NCBI RefSeq assembly: GCF_963678635.1
Contig: NC_087064.1
Span: 4,190,411-4,254,410, forward strand
Source: Symsagittifera roscoffensis
Taxonomy: Eukaryota; Xenacoelomorpha; Acoela; Convolutidae
DNA length: 64,000 nt
Reading direction: 5' to 3'
Part shown: piece by piece, positions 11,747 to 22,869 of the stretch
Layout: each line of letters starts with the position of its first letter
How positions within the stretch are numbered: the stretch's first letter is position 1
The notes under the pieces: generated by a model
Databases searched by the model: none
The model's input: only the letters and a program-made list of their open reading frames with translations
Told to the model about the DNA's origin: nothing
Position numbers and translations under genes: made by a program

Positions 11747-12126
11747 AGACGAAAATTCGTAACGGGCGAAAATTCGTAACGGGCGAAAATTCGTAACGGG
11801 CGAAAATTCGTAACGGGCGAAATATCGTAACGGGCGAAAATTCGTAACAGGTCACAATTCGTAACAGGCGACAATTTGTAACAGGCGACAATTTGTAACA
11901 GGCGACAATTCGTAACAGGCGACAATTCGTAACAGAAGATTAAGCGGGGATCACAGATTCACGCTCAATATTCCTCTCGTGCCGGATGTAAGCGCAGCGG
12001 AGCGAAGCGGAGCAAGCGTATTCTACTTGCCAATGCCTTGTTACGACTTGTCGCCTTTTGCGAATTGTCGCCTGTTACGAATTGTCGCCTGTTACGAATT
12101 GTCGCCTGTTACGAATTCTCGCCCTA
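11747..12126. mobile_element. foldback-like element H, 17-bp iteron TIRs
   Basis: The left end (11747-11936) is eleven tandem 17-bp units. The outer ones read aacgggcgaaaattcgt and the inner ones aacaggcgacaattcgt. The right end (12038-12126) carries four to five complementary units (tgttacgaattgtcgcc). The 100-bp centre has gcagcggagcgaagcggag. The iteron drift from outside to inside shows the array was built by local duplication. Several ORFs across it (up to 137 codons) are products of the repeat and not genes. Confidence 0.8.
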
Positions 12127-12234
12127 CCGTATTTGTGTATGTATTTAATTTTGGAATTTGCAAATTATGGAGAAATTGTTCTGTTCTTGAAAACGACTTT
12201 ATTATGATTGGTTGGACGAGTTTTGAACTTTCAT

Positions 12235-12467
12235 TCAAACTTCATTTGACTTTCGATCTCGTGGACACCGCTCCCAGTTGTTTGGAGAAGCATAGACCGT
12301 CCTGTACCAGTCGGCACCCTGTTCCTCGAGGAAGGAGGCGAACTTGCTCCTGGTCCTGGCCTGAAGAGTCCTGGATCTGGAGAAGATTCTGAAGGATCTG
12401 CGGGAGAGAAAGAGGCCAGGGTCACACGCCAGACCCACATAAGTGTCGAGGTCATCCCAGTCCATCA
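12235..12467 (-). CDS. lipocalin, terminal coding exon
   Basis: The acceptor ctgtctag precedes 12467. The frame runs DWDDLDTYVGLACDPG, then SFRIFSRSRTLQARTRS, then FLEEQGADWYRTVYASP and ends RDRKSNEV with TGA at 12235-12237. The SF-R-I-x-SR-x-x-TL stretch followed by a helix and a Gly-Ala-Asp turn matches the C-terminal strand and helix of ApoD-type lipocalins (the W-V-L-S-R-T-P-T-L region). The exon is far more GC-rich than its surroundings. It starts in a phase needing one base from the previous exon, but the exon at 13866-13981 ends in phase 0, so at least one exon in between was not found. Confidence 0.7.
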
Positions 12468-12744
12468 CTAGACAGAATTTAAAGCTCTTTAACTAGCCAC
12501 CCCCCGCACCCCCCCCCCCCACACACGCATTGCAAGGGGGGCTTCGTTACTAGGTACCAAAGGAGGAAATTAGTTAGAAAAATAGTCACAAAAAGTCCCC
12601 AGAAATAGTAAAAAAAAAATTTGTTATTGGCTTCAAAATTCCAAAAGATCACCTTAAGAATTCGTCAAAAAAGGGAGGGAGTAAATTTGTCAGATTGAAA
12701 ATCACTTTGGAATTTCATCAATAATCAATCTCCCGGTGAACAAA

Positions 12745-13293
12745 ACAAGACTGCTCTTATCAGGGCGAAGCCCTGAATGTTCCGACTGCCTTTTAAGGTT
12801 TATGGAGCAGTAATAACATTAAAAAATTCAATGAAATAAAACAAAATGAAATTTTTTTTCTTCTAAAATTTGAAATTTTTTAAATGAAAATAATCCCCCC
12901 ACACGCCACATAAAGTACAAAAAGATAGATTTCGCTCCTTGTAACAAACCATTTAAAACCATTTATGGCAAATAAGCTTCTTTTAACCAATTTGGAACAA
13001 TTTCTAAGACGGATTAACTCTCCGCTCACGCGTTAATAGCGCGAAATATACCGCGCGTTGATTGTCCCAAATTGGCCAAAATGGCAATCTTTAAACCCCC
13101 GCAACTTTACAAAAAATGATCACAGGTGAAATATCTTTTCAAGTTTGAGCTCAGGACAACAAGACCCTTCGAATGATGTAAAAAAAATTCCGTCAAGAAT
13201 GGCTAGTTTAAAAGTCGAAATTTGTCTGAAGAAAAAAAAACCACCCCGAGCACAAATATTCCGTTACTTTCGTATCGAAAGTCGGAACAACAA
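12745..13293 (+). mobile_element. E2: solo arm of the E family in a lipocalin intron
   Basis: Starts acaagactgctcttatcagg and ends ctttcgtatcgaaagtcggaac, colinear with the left arm of E1. No inverted partner is present nearby, so it is either a solo arm left by recombination or a one-armed derivative. Confidence 0.8.
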
Positions 13294-13865
13294 GAGATTA
13301 CAAGTGAATGTTGAACTCACGAATAATAAGCATGTATTTTAAACGAAAGCAAATAATAGAATTGTAGAAAAAATTGGAATGTTATAAATGATCAAAAAGT
13401 TGTTATTGAAAAATATTACTGAAAAAAGTGAACCTTTTTTTAGTTCACTAGTCTTTTGCAAAAAAAAAGAATTCAGAAAAGCGAGATTTTTTAAAATGCT
13501 CTATTAGTTAACTGGTTCCCGCGCTGAGGAGCTCTGGTAATAAATGAGATAGTCGAGCGATGTTCAGTTTTCAACCAACCATGAGAGGGGCGAACGAAGG
13601 GTTCGGTTCAAACCAAAAACCAATAATGAGTCGAAATGGGTCAAATAGAGTCAAACTGCAAAAACTTATTCATTTGATTTTTCTAAAAATAGTTATTATG
13701 ATTTTAAAGATCACAGTCACTAAAAGTTTTCATATATTTTTAACGAAGAAGTTTGTCGCTGCTCAACTTGCTTATAACATTCAAAATATCACATTCACTA
13801 AAAAGTTTTCAACTAATTTTACCGAAGAAGTTGTGTCGTTTATTGAATATGTTATATGAGGTCAC
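13294..13865. other. lipocalin intron, nothing recognised
   Basis: AT-rich. A 99-codon plus-strand ORF at 13560-13859 is low-complexity and unsupported. The missing lipocalin middle exon could lie between 12468 and 13865, but none was convincing. Confidence 0.4.
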
Positions 13866-13981
13866 TCTTCTAGCCACGAATGCCCCCACTCCTTCGTTTA
13901 ACTCTTCGTACTCCCATGTAGAGTAGGGCAGAAATGCATCCTCTGCCCAGTTGTAGCAGAAGTGACCTTGCTTCATGAAAT
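13866..13981 (-). CDS. lipocalin, internal exon (probable)
   Basis: The acceptor gtgcttttag lies just before 13981 and the donor aga|gtgacc after 13866. The frame is FMKQGHFCYNWAEDAFLPYS then TWEYEELNEGVGAFVARR. It begins with two bases (AT) that complete the single base (A) left at the end of the exon at 19873-20064, giving AAT (Asn); this phase fit supports joining them. GC content is well above the flanks. The sequence itself is not a strong lipocalin match, so membership rests on strand, phase and position. Confidence 0.55.
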
Positions 13982-14149
13982 CTAAAAGCACAACTCATCA
14001 TTACTCATACAAGCTTCGATTCAAGGGGCCTTCAATTAAAGACTGACTTTTGCTCTTTTTCGAATAAAACTGCGAAACTAGAAAAATTTCGACTACTCCC
14101 CCCACCTACAACTTTGTTTATTTGCAAACAGGATTTTATAGAAAAAAAA

Positions 14150-14270
14150 AGTTTCTTTTTTGAAAAAAATGGTAGTCATGCAACTTTCATGGTTTGAAAT
14201 TGTATGAAAAGCCTTTTTTCATAGACTCCAAATATGAAAATTTATGCTTAGCAATTTTAATTGGTAGAGG
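14150..14270. repeat. degraded copy of the 'cttatcatac' repeat family
   Basis: Contains ggtagtcatgcaactttcat, aattgtatgaaaagcc and atatgaaaatttatgctt, matching the element at 1565-2048 in motif and order. Confidence 0.4.
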
Positions 14271-15020
14271 TGAACCCGGGGAACATGATATGATGGCTTC
14301 AGCCGATTTTCCTGGCCTCGAAATACAGCTTTTCTTTGTTTTCATATCTGATAAAAGCGGACAGCATTGAACTATACCTAATAATTCGCGAAATATAACT
14401 TTTGATCAAATTTTTGCAAATTTTTAACTTTTGAATGATTTTTTATCCTGGCGCTGAAAAACTTATAATAATTTGCTTTATGACTCAGCTTTAGAAAAAA
14501 TTACATAAATAACTAAAAAAATTTGCAGCCATTTCTGCCAACCGATAGAAACATTTGAAAAAACATTTTATGGGACTTTTCGCTGAATGCAAGTAATAAA
14601 AATGAAGAAGAATTTATACTCAAGGGTCTTAATTCTTTTACATTCAATTATGAGCCATTTTTTGAGTCGTTATTTTGAATAGCTGAATTGTGTTTTATAA
14701 TAGACCTAAGTGCAAAACTTGTCTTCTTTTTTGATCAGAGAAATACAGCTTCTTGTATCAGTACTACTTCTAAGATATTATTTATTCACTCTAACTTGCC
14801 TCGCAATTTTTTTGAAAAAGGAATTTTCGAATAAGTCTTGTCAAGAGTTTTTTTTTATTTTGTTGAAAGCGAAATAGCAGCAGGCCACAAACATCCAAAA
14901 ATTGTTAAATGATATTATCTGAATATGTTTACTTCAAATGACTGCATTTCAAGTTGAAATTTATTTCCAGCGGGCCTAGGCCAGACATCCGCTATGTTAA
15001 ACACTGAAAATTATTTAATC
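14271..15020. other. lipocalin intron, nothing recognised
   Basis: AT-rich, no convincing ORF, RNA or recurrent repeat seen. Confidence 0.5.
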
Positions 15021-16210
15021 AGAAGACTGCTCGTATCAGGGTGAAGCAGTAATAACATTTTAAGGTCTATGAAGCAGTAATAACATTAAAAAAATGAATA
15101 TAAAATAATTAATAAAAAATTAAAATGAGAAATTTTAGATTTTTTGTGAAAATCATCCCACCACACGCCATATAAAGTACAAAGTGTTAAATTTCGCTTC
15201 TAATATTAAATCAATTACGCAAATAAGCTTCCTTCAACCAATTTGGAACAGTTTCTAAGACGGATTAAATCTCCGCTTACGCGTTAATAGCGCGAAGTAT
15301 AACGCGCGTTAATTGTCCCAAATCGGCCAAAAAGCCAATTTTTAAATCCCATAACTTTGCAAAAAAAATCACATCTTTTCAAATTTAAGCTCAAGACAAC
15401 AATACCTTTTGAATGATATAAGAAAGTTCCGTCAAAAATAGCTAGTTGAAAAGTCGAAATTTGTCTGAAAAAAAAACCCACCCCGAGCACAAATTTTCCG
15501 TTACTTTCGTTACGGAACTCGGACAGTTATCTACCAAAATAACGCTAGAATTTCAAAAAGTTTGCGGCGATATCCGGCTTTTACTTTTATACAGAGTACG
15601 ATACTTTGGTGGCAAGCTCGCAACATGCTGGCGCGATTGTTGCGATCCGCCTTCGTTCGAGCACTGCAGCATCTTTTCAGCTAACAGTAGAAATTGGATC
15701 TTTGCCTATTTTTGGAAAAACTTTTGGAAAACTGCCCTAATAAAATATTTTTTGGGATTTTTGACAGATCGGATGTTTATGCGGTACCCATATTTAGCAG
15801 TTCGTTGTAATTGCACATAATTAGAGCAGAACAACTTTGTAATCTAATAGCAGATACTGATCAACGCAATACGAATTTTTGTTCCGACTTTCGTAACGAA
15901 AGTAACGGAATATTTGTTCGGGGTGTGTTTTTTCCTCAGAAAAATTTCGACTTTTTAACTAGCCATTTTTGACGGCATTTTTTGTATCATTCGAAAGATA
16001 TTCTTGTCCAGAGCTTAAAGTTTTTTGTCAACTTGATTTGTTAATAAAGCGAAATCTATCACTTTGTACTTTATATGGCTCTCACAAAAATCTCAATTAA
16101 AAAAAAATTAAATTTTGCATTTAATTTTTTTTCATGTTTTTCCTGCTCAATAGACCTTAAAAGGCAGTCGTAACATTCAGGGTTATACCCTGATACGAGC
16201 AGTTTTCTTA
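15021..16210. mobile_element. E3: paired-arm E element, no transposase
   Basis: The left arm 15021-15530 (gaagactgctcgtatcaggg ...) and right arm 15878-16210 (ending cctgatacgagcagtttt) are inverted relatives of the E1 arms, with a 350-bp spacer. The spacer contains ggcaagctcgcaacatgctg and following gcgcgattgttgcg, which closely match the GC-rich centre of element F at 7980-8025. ORFs spanning the arms are shadows. Confidence 0.75.
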
Positions 16211-16419
16211 GAATTGAGTTGAATGTGTCGCCTCAACTTGCGAGCAGAAAGACTTTAGTCTATCAAATTCCGTTATTATTTTAACTCTAGGAGACAGGAT
16301 GAAATAAATATTGGGGAGGTTCGAAAACAATTATTGACGTGAGTAAAATTAGAAAAACATATTTACCTGCAATTTTTTTTGTAAACTTATGGATTGGAAA
16401 CTTCCCGTTAGGCTAAATT

Positions 16420-16830
16420 TCAGACAATTAACGTTTTTTTGACTTCCTTCTATGAACACGTATGCGGCAATTCATACCGCTTCTATTTTCTTTCTAATCT
16501 CAGAGGCAAATTGTTTTGGACTTTTAAAAAAGTTGCTAGACCCGAATTACATAACTCACTTTTTCCATGTTAAACTTCTAAGGGGCAGTCGAAACATTAA
16601 AAAGTTTTCCCTGTTTGTAAATAATACATAAACTTAAAAAAAAATTGCCACTTTTTGCTTTTTACTTAGCATGTAAGGGATATATCTGAAACAATTAACA
16701 GAAACCCGCTCTGTTTTTTTTGAGTGCTTTCCCCCAACTTCTTACCAAATATTTTTTCATCGATATTGGTTGGCATTTGGAATGTTTAGAGACCCGCCGG
16801 GATACGAGCAGTTTCTTCGTGCTTGTACTG
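16420..16830. mobile_element. two eroded E-family arm fragments
   Basis: Pieces aggggcagtcgaaacatt (about 16580) and gggatacgagcagtttct (about 16800), each preceded by caattaac motifs, are recognisable as outer-arm ends of the E family in the same orientation as the right arm at 15878-16210. Confidence 0.4.
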
Positions 16831-16907
16831 CAGATACTTCCAATTAAAAGGGGTTCAAAGACAATTTTTTTGAAAACCCATAGATCCAGATAAAAGAGGC
16901 TACAACC

Positions 16908-17040
16908 AGGGGCGGATCTAGGGTTTTCTCGAGGGGGAGGACAAATTTTCAAAAAGATATTCCGAGCTCTCCCAAAGCACATTGCGTTTTTCGTCGTCCG
17001 TGCCCCCTATACACGCCCCTGGGCACAACTCCAAACAATT
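16908..17040 (+). repeat. B-family repeat, 5' part
   Basis: Starts aggggcggatctagggtttt, continues ctcgagggggaggacaaatt and ccgagctctcccaaagcaca. The same order of blocks starts the full copy at 53582. Confidence 0.6.
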
Positions 17041-17127
17041 TTGAAAGTCCGTGGATTTAAATAAATTTTTATAAAATTAGAGAGTGGTGATTCCAACCAA
17101 AAACAATCTGCTTGAAATTTACAGCAA

Positions 17128-17445
17128 TTGCTTGGAAATTCTTATTGTAATTTTGAAAGAGAAAATAAGCTGGTCATGACATGTTTTACTAAACCAAATA
17201 AACAGGAAAAAATTCACCATTTTCCTGCAACTTATTCAAAAATCACACAAATAAAAAAAGTTGCTGTAAGCAAGGTAAATGAGAATTGTGTGCGCAAGTT
17301 AAAAAAATCAATTTTTTATTTTATTTTAAAAACGTCTGTCAACACGTCAATGATTATTTATCAAAGCGTAATATACAATTTTGCTGATAATTTACAAGAT
17401 ACAGGAATGCTTGAACCAGAGTTTGCTCAAAACGGCCTCTTGTAA
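17128..17445 (+). other. unrecognised open frame in lipocalin intron
   Basis: 105 codons from ATG. Lys/Asn-rich at the start and ending NLQDTGMLEPEFAQ before the stop. No signal peptide, domain or second copy in the window. It could be a transposon relic; no function assigned. Confidence 0.2.
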
Positions 17446-17882
17446 AACCACAAACTAACAACGTTCACTTGATAACTGTTGATAAGTTTAAATTGAAAAA
17501 CTAATTTTTTCTCTAATTGATATTTCTCAGCCCTAAATGTAATTATTATGTTTTGACTTTGTAAAAAATTGCCGTTTTGTTTAAGCTCTTGTCACTCAAT
17601 TTTTATTGTCATTTCGCGGCCAAACTGTGTTCTCATAAATCATTTTTTCGGTGAGTTGATTTCTCTGGAATCCGGAGACAAGATTTTAAACAGCCGCAGT
17701 TCAGAAGTGCCTTCAAAATTGCATTTCAGTACAGGAATCAGGAATCAGTACACAAAGTGCAAGAATCAGTACACAAATATTTGAAACGTGAATTTGTAGA
17801 AAATTTTTTTTCAGAACACTTAAAAGCTAATTTGAAAGCAAAATAACCTTGTGAATAATTAAAAGTTAGGTTTTTTATCAGA

Positions 17883-17993
17883 CAAACCTAAGCAGAAGTT
17901 TTTCATCGTTGTCAGTGAAATCCAATAAAAATCTTAACAAACCTAAGCAGAAGCTTTTCATCCTTGTCAGTGAAATCCAATAAAAATCTTTAC
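17883..17993 (+). repeat. 56-bp direct duplication
   Basis: The block acaaacctaagcagaagttt ... gtgaaatccaataaaaatct occurs twice head to tail with two or three differences. Confidence 0.9.
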
Positions 17994-17999
17994 AATTTA

Positions 18000-19870
18000 G
18001 TTAACTGAAATCGTGGATGCAACCCTTTAACCCCCTCAAAATTCTTTCAAGTTTCAAAATGTTTCAGGAAGGGGCTCTTTTCCACGTTCCTTCTCACATT
18101 TCAATTTTTCCATTTTAAAAATTGTCTTACGTGCTATCATGGCTGAAAGCGTTATAATACGTAGTAAGGCATGAAAATCTAAAATTAATTTTTCAAAACT
18201 GAAACTCAAATAGGGGGAAAGTGGAAAAAGCCCAAGAAGGAAATAGCTGTACCTTTCACCTAGATCTATTGATTTTAGTTTTTGTGATTTTTATGATTAT
18301 GAACTAAAATTATAATACTGAAGGAAACTTTATTCTCAATGATGTTTTATCCTAAGTGCTGTATGTAACCTCATCCAGTGCATTACACTGCAAACTTGTT
18401 TGAAAATTTTGATTGATTCCACAAACTGGAGTTTTGCAAAGTATGTTTTGAAGTCCGCAAACTTTTTTGCTTGAGAAACTTTTGAACATTACAAAAGTTT
18501 AAAATTAGATAGAAAAGTAACCTTGTTGCGGTTTCGACGACAAAGATTTATCCAGTCTTTTATTTAAACTATTATTTTTATTTTCTTACTTTTCTGATGG
18601 CTCGTGTTCTTACTTTTTGGCGGCTTGTAAAATAACCCTTATTTTAAATTGTTTTATGCTAGTTTTTTTGATTGAAATTCAAAAAAAAGTTATTTTATAA
18701 CCATTAAAAACTGGGAGGCACCTTACAGCCGGGTGTATTATAGTTGTTTCTTTTTTTTCCACGCAAAACCAAGTACCACAAAAATTAATTGGAATGAATC
18801 GAGTAGTATACCAAATTCACGACTTTTTAGTCGTGATTCGAGCGACAATAAAAAATTGGCATAAAGTTGTCCCAGTGTTAAAAAAGGCATTTTAAAAAAT
18901 TGGTAAAAGGTTATCCCAGTGTTGGTTTAAACTTTTTGATTTTTAATTCCATTTCGAGCGAGTAAAGCAATCGAGTAAGGATATATGCAAATTTGGTTTG
19001 TTTTAGATTCTAAGGATTAAAAAAGCTTAATTTCTAAATCAAATACAAATTTGGATTTTTATTTTAGTGTTTCCTTGACGATAAAAACTTTCTAGAAACA
19101 AAATCAAACTTTTTTGTGCAAAATGGGAAAAAATTCATTTTTTTAAACATTATTTTTTTGTTTTTGGAAGACAAATGTTATCGATTTTGTCTAAACCACT
19201 AAGTTTCCACGCGCTGTATAGTTTTCAAATCATACCAGGCACTAAAAACGACATTAATTTGGAAAAAAAACTAACAATTTTTCTAAAAATTTTTTGTATC
19301 TTGATTGTTTTTCCAACTTGTGCCTGAATTTTAAAACCCTTGGAACCAGTAGCTGATTGAAGAGATGCAAACTTCCTTACATGCTATTTAAAAAAATTGC
19401 CTCAAGTTGTGGAAGTTTTCATTAAATAGTTATAAAAACGTGTTTTTTTTTTGCCTCAAAATTACATAAAACTATTAGCACCAAGCCGTCTGTTCATAGA
19501 ATTTTTATTTTCGGATTTTTTTGCTTGTTAAGCTTTTTTTAGCCAGTTTTTGTGTCAGTAATACAGTTTCAGATTTCAGATGAAAAGTTTTGTTGTCAAT
19601 CAAATTACAATCAGATAATTAACTATGAAAGATGAAATCAATTTTTTAAAATCAATTAATCCTTTCCAGCTATAGTGCATAGCGAAAAGTATCCTCCCCG
19701 AAATCTCTTTAAGCTAATTACTAATTACTCAACAGCTAATCATTTGGGCATTTTAGAGCCTAGTCGTGAGTTTCCCCCTTTTTCTATAGAGGTGTGCGTG
19801 TGTGCGCGAGTGTGTGTTTGCGGGGGGGGTTAGTTTGTGATGAGATTGTCCGAGGTATGAATAGAGACTT
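18000..19870. other. lipocalin intron, nothing recognised
   Basis: Long AT-rich stretch, many A/T runs, no convincing exon or repeat. Confidence 0.5.
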
Positions 19871-19872
19871 AC

Positions 19873-20064
19873 TCCGCCCTCGCTTCTTTATCACAGTGTT
19901 GTTGACGTAATGACAGGGACAGGCATCCACTTTGTTGGGGTGTGTGTAGATCTCATACCAGATACCGTCATAAAAGTCTATCGGCTGATGTAGAATCTCC
20001 ACTTCTCCAGCTGTGGGACACGATCCATCCAAAAGCCCCCCAATGGGCCAAATAGAAATGAACC
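19873..20064 (-). CDS. lipocalin, N-terminal domain exon
   Basis: The acceptor aacttttgtag precedes 20064 and the donor cgga|gtaagt follows 19873. The translation includes GSCPTAGEVEILHQPIDF, then YDGIWYEIYTHPNKVDAC and PCHYVNNTVIKK. The first conserved region of lipocalins is plain: a CP start, then G-x-W-Y-E with the following HPNK. Lipocalins are small secreted barrel proteins that carry hydrophobic ligands; relatives include ApoD and crustacyanin. The preceding exon, which should hold the signal peptide, was not found upstream on this strand. The exon enters with two bases (GG) and leaves with one (A). Confidence 0.85.
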
Positions 20065-20639
20065 CTACAAAAGTTAAGGAAACGTTTCATATAGCATACA
20101 TCCTTTTAGTATAATCCCATTACAGAGGAATACTTTTCCAAAATTTATCGTACAAACTTGTCCCCGATTAAGATTTTTTCTGAAAATGATCTTATAAATC
20201 AGAGCTCAACCGGAACGAAAACTCTTAAAGGCCCTCTTAAAAAAGTGCCCGTTATGAGATGTATACGTAATGGTACTTTACCGATAAGTAAGATTAACTG
20301 CTGACTTGAAATAAACTGACTCATCGTAAAGCTTAAGTTCTACGGTAAACCAAAGAATTTACAGTTCAATACTGATATTCAGGTTGGAAAATTTAGTTTA
20401 GCTGTCGAACAATGGCGCTTCTTTAAGTTTAAGGTCGTTTGATTTTGTTTGTTAATTTAGTGATATTATTTGCAATTAATTCTTGTCAAAGTTCATGGTA
20501 CATTTGTTTTTTACATTTACAACAATTATTAAGCTAAGCCTCATAGTCAATTTTTCCTGTGCAATTTTTCATATAGAAAAATTCTCAACGACCAGCATTG
20601 TAAAATTACGATGAAAAATTTTTAAAACTCAAAAATACC

Positions 20640-20900
20640 ACCAGAGGCGTGCCGAGGAGTTTGAAGAGACGACTGCCCTCCCCCAACCTCCTCTCTCAAT
20701 TCTAGTTGCCAAATTATCCCAATGTTCGCCCTAAAATTTTGGCATCAATTTATAATAATTTGAGGCGGGAGCGTGGGCCAAAAAAAAGCACAATTTGTTG
20801 GTCAAAACTGTCCAAAAAATGCTCAAAACAGCTGCGCTTAATGTTCAAATTGAGCGACCTAAAAAAGTCGGCAAACTTTTTCAAAAAATTATTATACAGC
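20640..20900 (-). repeat. B-family repeat, diverged copy
   Basis: Shares ggcatcaatttataataatt, ggtcaaaactgtccaaaaa and the order of blocks with the copy at 21325-21690, same orientation. Confidence 0.45.
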
Positions 20901-21324
20901 GAGTCTTATTGAATATACCTCCCTAATAATCAGAAAATAAAATGAAACTTTTTGAAACGAAATTGGATTAATTTTACTTAGAATTTCTACGCTAATATCC
21001 CGAGCGTTGAATTAACTTGAAAATATGCCAAAAATGTGAATTATAACTCATTTGGGCTCTTACTCATGACACTTTAGTGGAGAAAAGTGTAAAAAAAATA
21101 GAAGCATGCCAGTTTGAAGCTTAATTAAATGAATAGAACCCGGGATTTATAACCGAAAAGACCCTAAAAAGCCGACGAAACAGTTAGTTATAATTGAGCT
21201 AAAACACTTTCCACTAATCAATAACACATCTGTTTCTTTTTTGCTAGTATGCTTATTATTTTTCAAAGCGCTGGTGTCAAGTTTACCAGAAATTGTAAAA
21301 TTGACATCTGATTCAATATGTCAA
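20901..21324. other. intergenic, nothing recognised
   Basis: AT-rich, no supported feature. Confidence 0.5.
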
Positions 21325-21690
21325 TTTTAGGGAATCGAACCCATGCCGACCCAAGGGGTCACCCCTTTGTACTATTTTGAGATCTCCATTTTTGGCGGCT
21401 GAGGGATCCTAAATTTTTGTCTAAAGGCGTCTTTGGCGCCAATATATAATAAATTTGAGGGGGAAGCGCGCGCCGAAAAAATGCAATTTTTTGGTCAAAG
21501 TTTTCCAAAAGGTGCTCAAAACGTATTTTTCGGCTCGTTTTTTTTCAAAATTATGCCTACGGCACAGAAAATTATAGTGATTTGTGAGAGCTGGGAAAAT
21601 CAATTGGTCGACCTATAAAAAGGTCGATAAATTTGGATTTTTTTTTGAAAATCCGCCCCCCTCGAGAAAATCCTAGATCTGCCCCTGTGT
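21325..21690 (-). repeat. B-family repeat, full-length reverse copy
   Basis: Read on the minus strand it begins ggggcagatctaggattttc, then ctcgaggggggcgg, and ends gggtcggcatgggttcgatt ccct. The last part matches the RNA polymerase III B-box consensus (GGTTCGANTCC). The 60-codon ORFs on both strands here are shadows. Confidence 0.65.
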
Positions 21691-22508
21691 CCAAAAACTT
21701 TTAATATTATGTGTACATTGGGGAGTGGTGGGGGTTTTCAGAAAATAATCCAAAAACCGCTGATTTGTTTTTGGAGGCATGTAGATTTGAACTTGGAGTA
21801 CTATCAAAATTTCGTCACGCCTCGATTGAAGTGCCTTTCAAAGTGTCTCGGAATACGAGATAAGGAAAATCATCAGAAAGATAAGAAAAACATGAACTCT
21901 TCGAGAACAAGTTATCCTTTTCTTTTCATTTGGTTCTTTTATTTTATGATGAGTTTGTTAAACTTTTGAGTCGACTTTAATTTCACTGCGTATCTTTAAT
22001 TTAAACTCTTTACAACTTAATAGTTTTACTCTAGAAGGATGTGGGCCTTAAAATGTTCTAAGGACAATACGAGAACACTTAAGAACTTAAAGTGCTTTTA
22101 TTTATACGGTCCTTCGGAAAGACCAAAGCTCATAAACAAAACCTTATAATATGATTGATTCAGCAACCGTTAGTTATAAACGTTAGTACTATTGTTCCAG
22201 TCAACCAGTGCTTAACATCAAACTATTTCGACCAAACTCGAAAAAAAATCATTTATATTAAGATTAATTACTTTCAGGTTTTTTCACGTGATATTTTGCA
22301 AAAGCACCTCGAAATTCAATAGAGCGATTATTTTGAGTCAGATCGTTCGATTTGCCAGTAAACAAATTGTAGTTCGACTTTGTAAAAACTCCAAGAAGTT
22401 CCTATATTGATTGTTGTTTCTTTATCTAAACAAGAAAAAGAAATTTTTTCTTCCAATTTTTACTTTCCCGTATGTTGCAAACGCAATCATCTTAACATTT
22501 TTGAAAAT
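21691..22508. other. intergenic upstream of the 22.5-kb exon
   Basis: AT-rich. An 86-codon ORF (21709-21969) is unsupported. No clear TATA box is assignable. Confidence 0.4.
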
Positions 22509-22790
22509 ATGGAAACAACAAAGAAATTCAAACAGGGACCATTGCTTTTTCTTTTTATTTACCTCTCAATTCTTGGAAACCGCTTCTTCTTGGAACCCGT
22601 TGATGCTGCTGCCGCCGCCGCCCACTCCTCCGAACGGAAGTCGAACGAATTTACTCCTCCAGCTGATTCGGCTGACAAGATCATCGGCGAAGATGACGAC
22701 GATGAGAACACGACTGGAAGACTTCGGGTGATCCGAGGAGTGTTCGCAGGCAGACTCGTCTCTAACACAACTTCGTGTGACTCAATGCAG
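22509..22790 (+). CDS. first exon of a secreted protein
   Basis: ATG at 22509 is preferred to an earlier in-frame ATG (22407), because the residues that follow form a signal peptide: basic METTKKFKQG, then hydrophobic PLLFLFIYLSILGNRFFL, then VDAAAAAA at a likely cleavage region. The mature part is acidic (IIGEDDDDENTTG) with a possible RLRVIRG processing region and an NTTS glycosylation site next to a Cys. The exon ends MQ at cag|gtatac (22790/22791), phase 0, 94 codons. GC is clearly raised. No following exon was proven; candidate plus-strand exons farther on (43985, 51796, 51996) are speculative partners. Confidence 0.65.
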
Positions 22791-22869
22791 GTATACACAA
22801 GCTGTATGCAGAAAAGTTTTCTCCCGCGTTTTTCTTCATTTTGTAACTTTTTTCAGCCTTATGTCTAAA

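Noticed and set aside
11659..12392. ORFs of 64-137 codons with repeated PVTNCRLLRI-type peptides
   Set aside because: They are direct translations of the 17-bp iterons of element H (a period not divisible by 3 opens several frames), not a repeat protein.
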